Positions 41,590 to 42,738 of a stretch of DNA of 42,738 nt are shown here, piece after piece. The first letter of the stretch is position 1. Each line of letters opens with the position of its first letter. The notes beneath the pieces were generated by a model. It did no database searches. It was not told where the DNA came from and saw only the letters and a list, made by a program, of their open reading frames with translations. This stretch comes from DATGMP01 sp035293565 (GTDB taxonomy: Bacteria; Pseudomonadota; Alphaproteobacteria; BOG-932; Roseiterribacteraceae): positions 1 to 42,738 of the forward strand of contig DATGMP010000055.1 in NCBI GenBank assembly GCA_035293565.1, given 5' to 3'. The position numbers were made by a program, and so were the translations under genes.

Positions 41590-42738
41590 TTAGCCGGCCT
41601 GCTTCACGCGCATATACCATTCGACGAGCCGCCGCACCTGCCGCTCGGTATAGCCGCGGGCCACCATGCGCTCGACGAACTCGGCATGCTTGCGTTCCGT
41701 CTCGGCCTCCTTCTTGCTGCCGAAGCTGATGATCGGCAGCAAATCCTCGACCTGGCTGAACATACGCCGCTCGATCACCTCGCGGATCTTCTCGTACGAC
41801 GTCCAGGACGGGTTCTTGCCGCCCCGTTGGGCTCGCGCGCGAAGGGCGAACTTCACTACTTCGTTGCGGAAGTCCTTCGGGTTGGCGATCCCGGCCGGCT
41901 TCTCGATCTTGGTCAGCTCCTGGTTCAGAAGCTCGCGATCGAGCATCTGGCCGGTGTCGGGATCCTTGAAGTCCTGGTGCTCGATCCAGGCGTCCGCATA
42001 ATCCACATAGCGGTCGAAAAGGTTTTGACCATAGTCATTGTACGATTCCAGATATGCCTTCTGGATCTCGTTTCCGATGAACTCGGCGTAACGCGGCGCC
42101 AGCTCTCCCTTGATGAACTCGAGATACTGCTTCTCGGTTTCCTCGGGGAACTGCTCGCGCTTGATCGCCTGCTCCAGCACATACATCAGGTGGACCGGAT
42201 CGGCGCCGACCTCCTGATTATCGAAATTGAAGGTCGCCGACAGCACCTTGAAGGCGAAGCGGGTCGAGACCCCGTCCATGCCCTCGTCGATGCCGGCCAT
42301 GTCGCGATATTCCTGCATCGACTTGGCGTGCGGATCGGTCTCCTTGAGACTCTCGCCGTCATAGGTGCGCATTTTTGAGAACAGATTGGAATTGGGGTGC
42401 GGCCGCAGCCGCGAGAGCACCGTGAAGCGCGCCAGCATCTCCAGCGTCGCCGGCGCGCAGGGCGCCGTCGCGAGCTCGCTCACGCGGATCAGCTTGTCAT
42501 AGATTTTCTGCTCCTCGGTGACCCTGAGGCAGTACGGCACCTTGATGACGCAGATGCGGTCGATGAAGGCCTCGTTGTTCTTATTGTGCTTGAAGGTCTG
42601 CCATTCCGCCTCGTTCGAGTGGGCGAGGATCATGCCCTGGAAGGGGATGGCGCCGATATTCTCGGTGCCGACATAGTTGCTTTCCTGCGTCGCGGTCAGC
42701 AGCGGATGGAGGATCTTGATCGGCGCCTTGAACATCTC
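41590..42738 (-). CDS. prkA: PrkA-family serine protein kinase (YeaG), C-terminal part; N-terminus beyond window end
   Basis: The visible 382 residues are the C-terminal part of PrkA/YeaG; the usual length is about 640, so roughly 260 N-terminal residues, with the Walker A of the AAA+ module, lie past the window edge. What is seen starts in the AAA+ region: TATQESNYVGTENIGAIPFQ, GMILAHSNEAEWQTFKHNKN, NEAFIDRICVIKVPYCLRVT. The PrkA C-terminal kinase-like domain follows (FTVLSRLRPHPNSNLFSKMR; LEFIKGELAPRYAEFIGNEI; YVDYADAWIEHQDFKDPDTG). The family was reported to have serine kinase activity and is induced in starvation and stationary phase. It is the promoter-proximal gene of the operon, 19 bases before yeaH. 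Confidence 0.95.
   Translation of the reverse strand, partial: EMFKAPIKILHPLLTATQESNYVGTENIGAIPFQGMILAHSNEAEWQTFKHNKNNEAFIDRICVIKVPYCLRVTEEQKIYDKLIRVSELATAPCAPATLEMLARFTVLSRLRPHPNSNLFSKMRTYDGESLKETDPHAKSMQEYRDMAGIDEGMDGVSTRFAFKVLSATFNFDNQEVGADPVHLMYVLEQAIKREQFPEETEKQYLEFIKGELAPRYAEFIGNEIQKAYLESYNDYGQNLFDRYVDYADAWIEHQDFKDPDTGQMLDRELLNQELTKIEKPAGIANPKDFRNEVVKFALRARAQRGGKNPSWTSYEKIREVIERRMFSQVEDLLPIISFGSKKEAETERKHAEFVERMVARGYTERQVRRLVEWYMRVKQAG

Overview
The window is GC-rich, densely coding chromosomal DNA of an alphaproteobacterium. The family repertoire fits this (NodT-type outer-membrane lipoprotein in an RND pump, AtuA-type catabolic cluster, 3Fe-4S ferredoxin paired with a P450, prkA-yeaH-spoVR). 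So does a GTTC-N7-GTTC motif, the alphaproteobacterial form of the LexA box. Genus cannot be fixed from the sequence; a soil or freshwater sphingomonad-like or related lineage is a reasonable guess. No rRNA, tRNA, CRISPR array, insertion sequence or prophage was seen.

Layout. (1) 1-4302, plus: the tail of one DUF3604 protein, a complete tandem paralogue, a parvulin-type PPIase and a HupE/UreJ-like membrane protein. (2) 4333-10161, plus: a transcription unit bounded by a near-consensus promoter containing a palindrome and by an intrinsic terminator. It encodes four exported or membrane-anchored proteins: an unknown 383-aa protein, DUF1592-type, DUF1552, and a three-repeat COG4315-like protein. 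A DUF1259 protein and a beta-propeller lipoprotein follow. This block is the best candidate for an undescribed system. (3) 12206-17038: an EthD-like protein, an LLM flavin oxidoreductase, a cytochrome P450 with its ferredoxin, an AraC regulator and a glutathione S-transferase, which look like a small-molecule oxidation and detoxification set. (4) 17035-23565: a TetR repressor, its probable operator, and a tripartite RND efflux pump ordered outer-membrane factor, adaptor, permease. (5) 23566-24080: a long gap holding a frameshifted, truncated N-terminal remnant of a transglutaminase-like gene on the minus strand. (6) 24081-29944, plus: ilvD and a 1301-aa soluble hybrid histidine kinase with GAF, five PAS, REC and HPt modules.

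(7) 29945-35633, minus: a four-gene catabolic operon, in transcription order D-aminoacylase-like amidohydrolase, amidohydrolase_2, AtuA-family protein, SDR. (8) 35634-36055: a non-coding, repeat-filled gap with several hairpins, a long inverted repeat and a LexA-type SOS promoter with no recognisable target gene. (9) 36056-38564: a small secreted protein of unknown function, then a divergent pair of a meta-cleavage-product-type hydrolase (minus) and an IclR regulator (plus). (10) 38722-42738, minus: the conserved stress operon prkA-yeaH-spoVR, with prkA running off the window end.

Functional assignments rest on motif and family recognition by eye. Substrates are not established for any of the catabolic enzymes.
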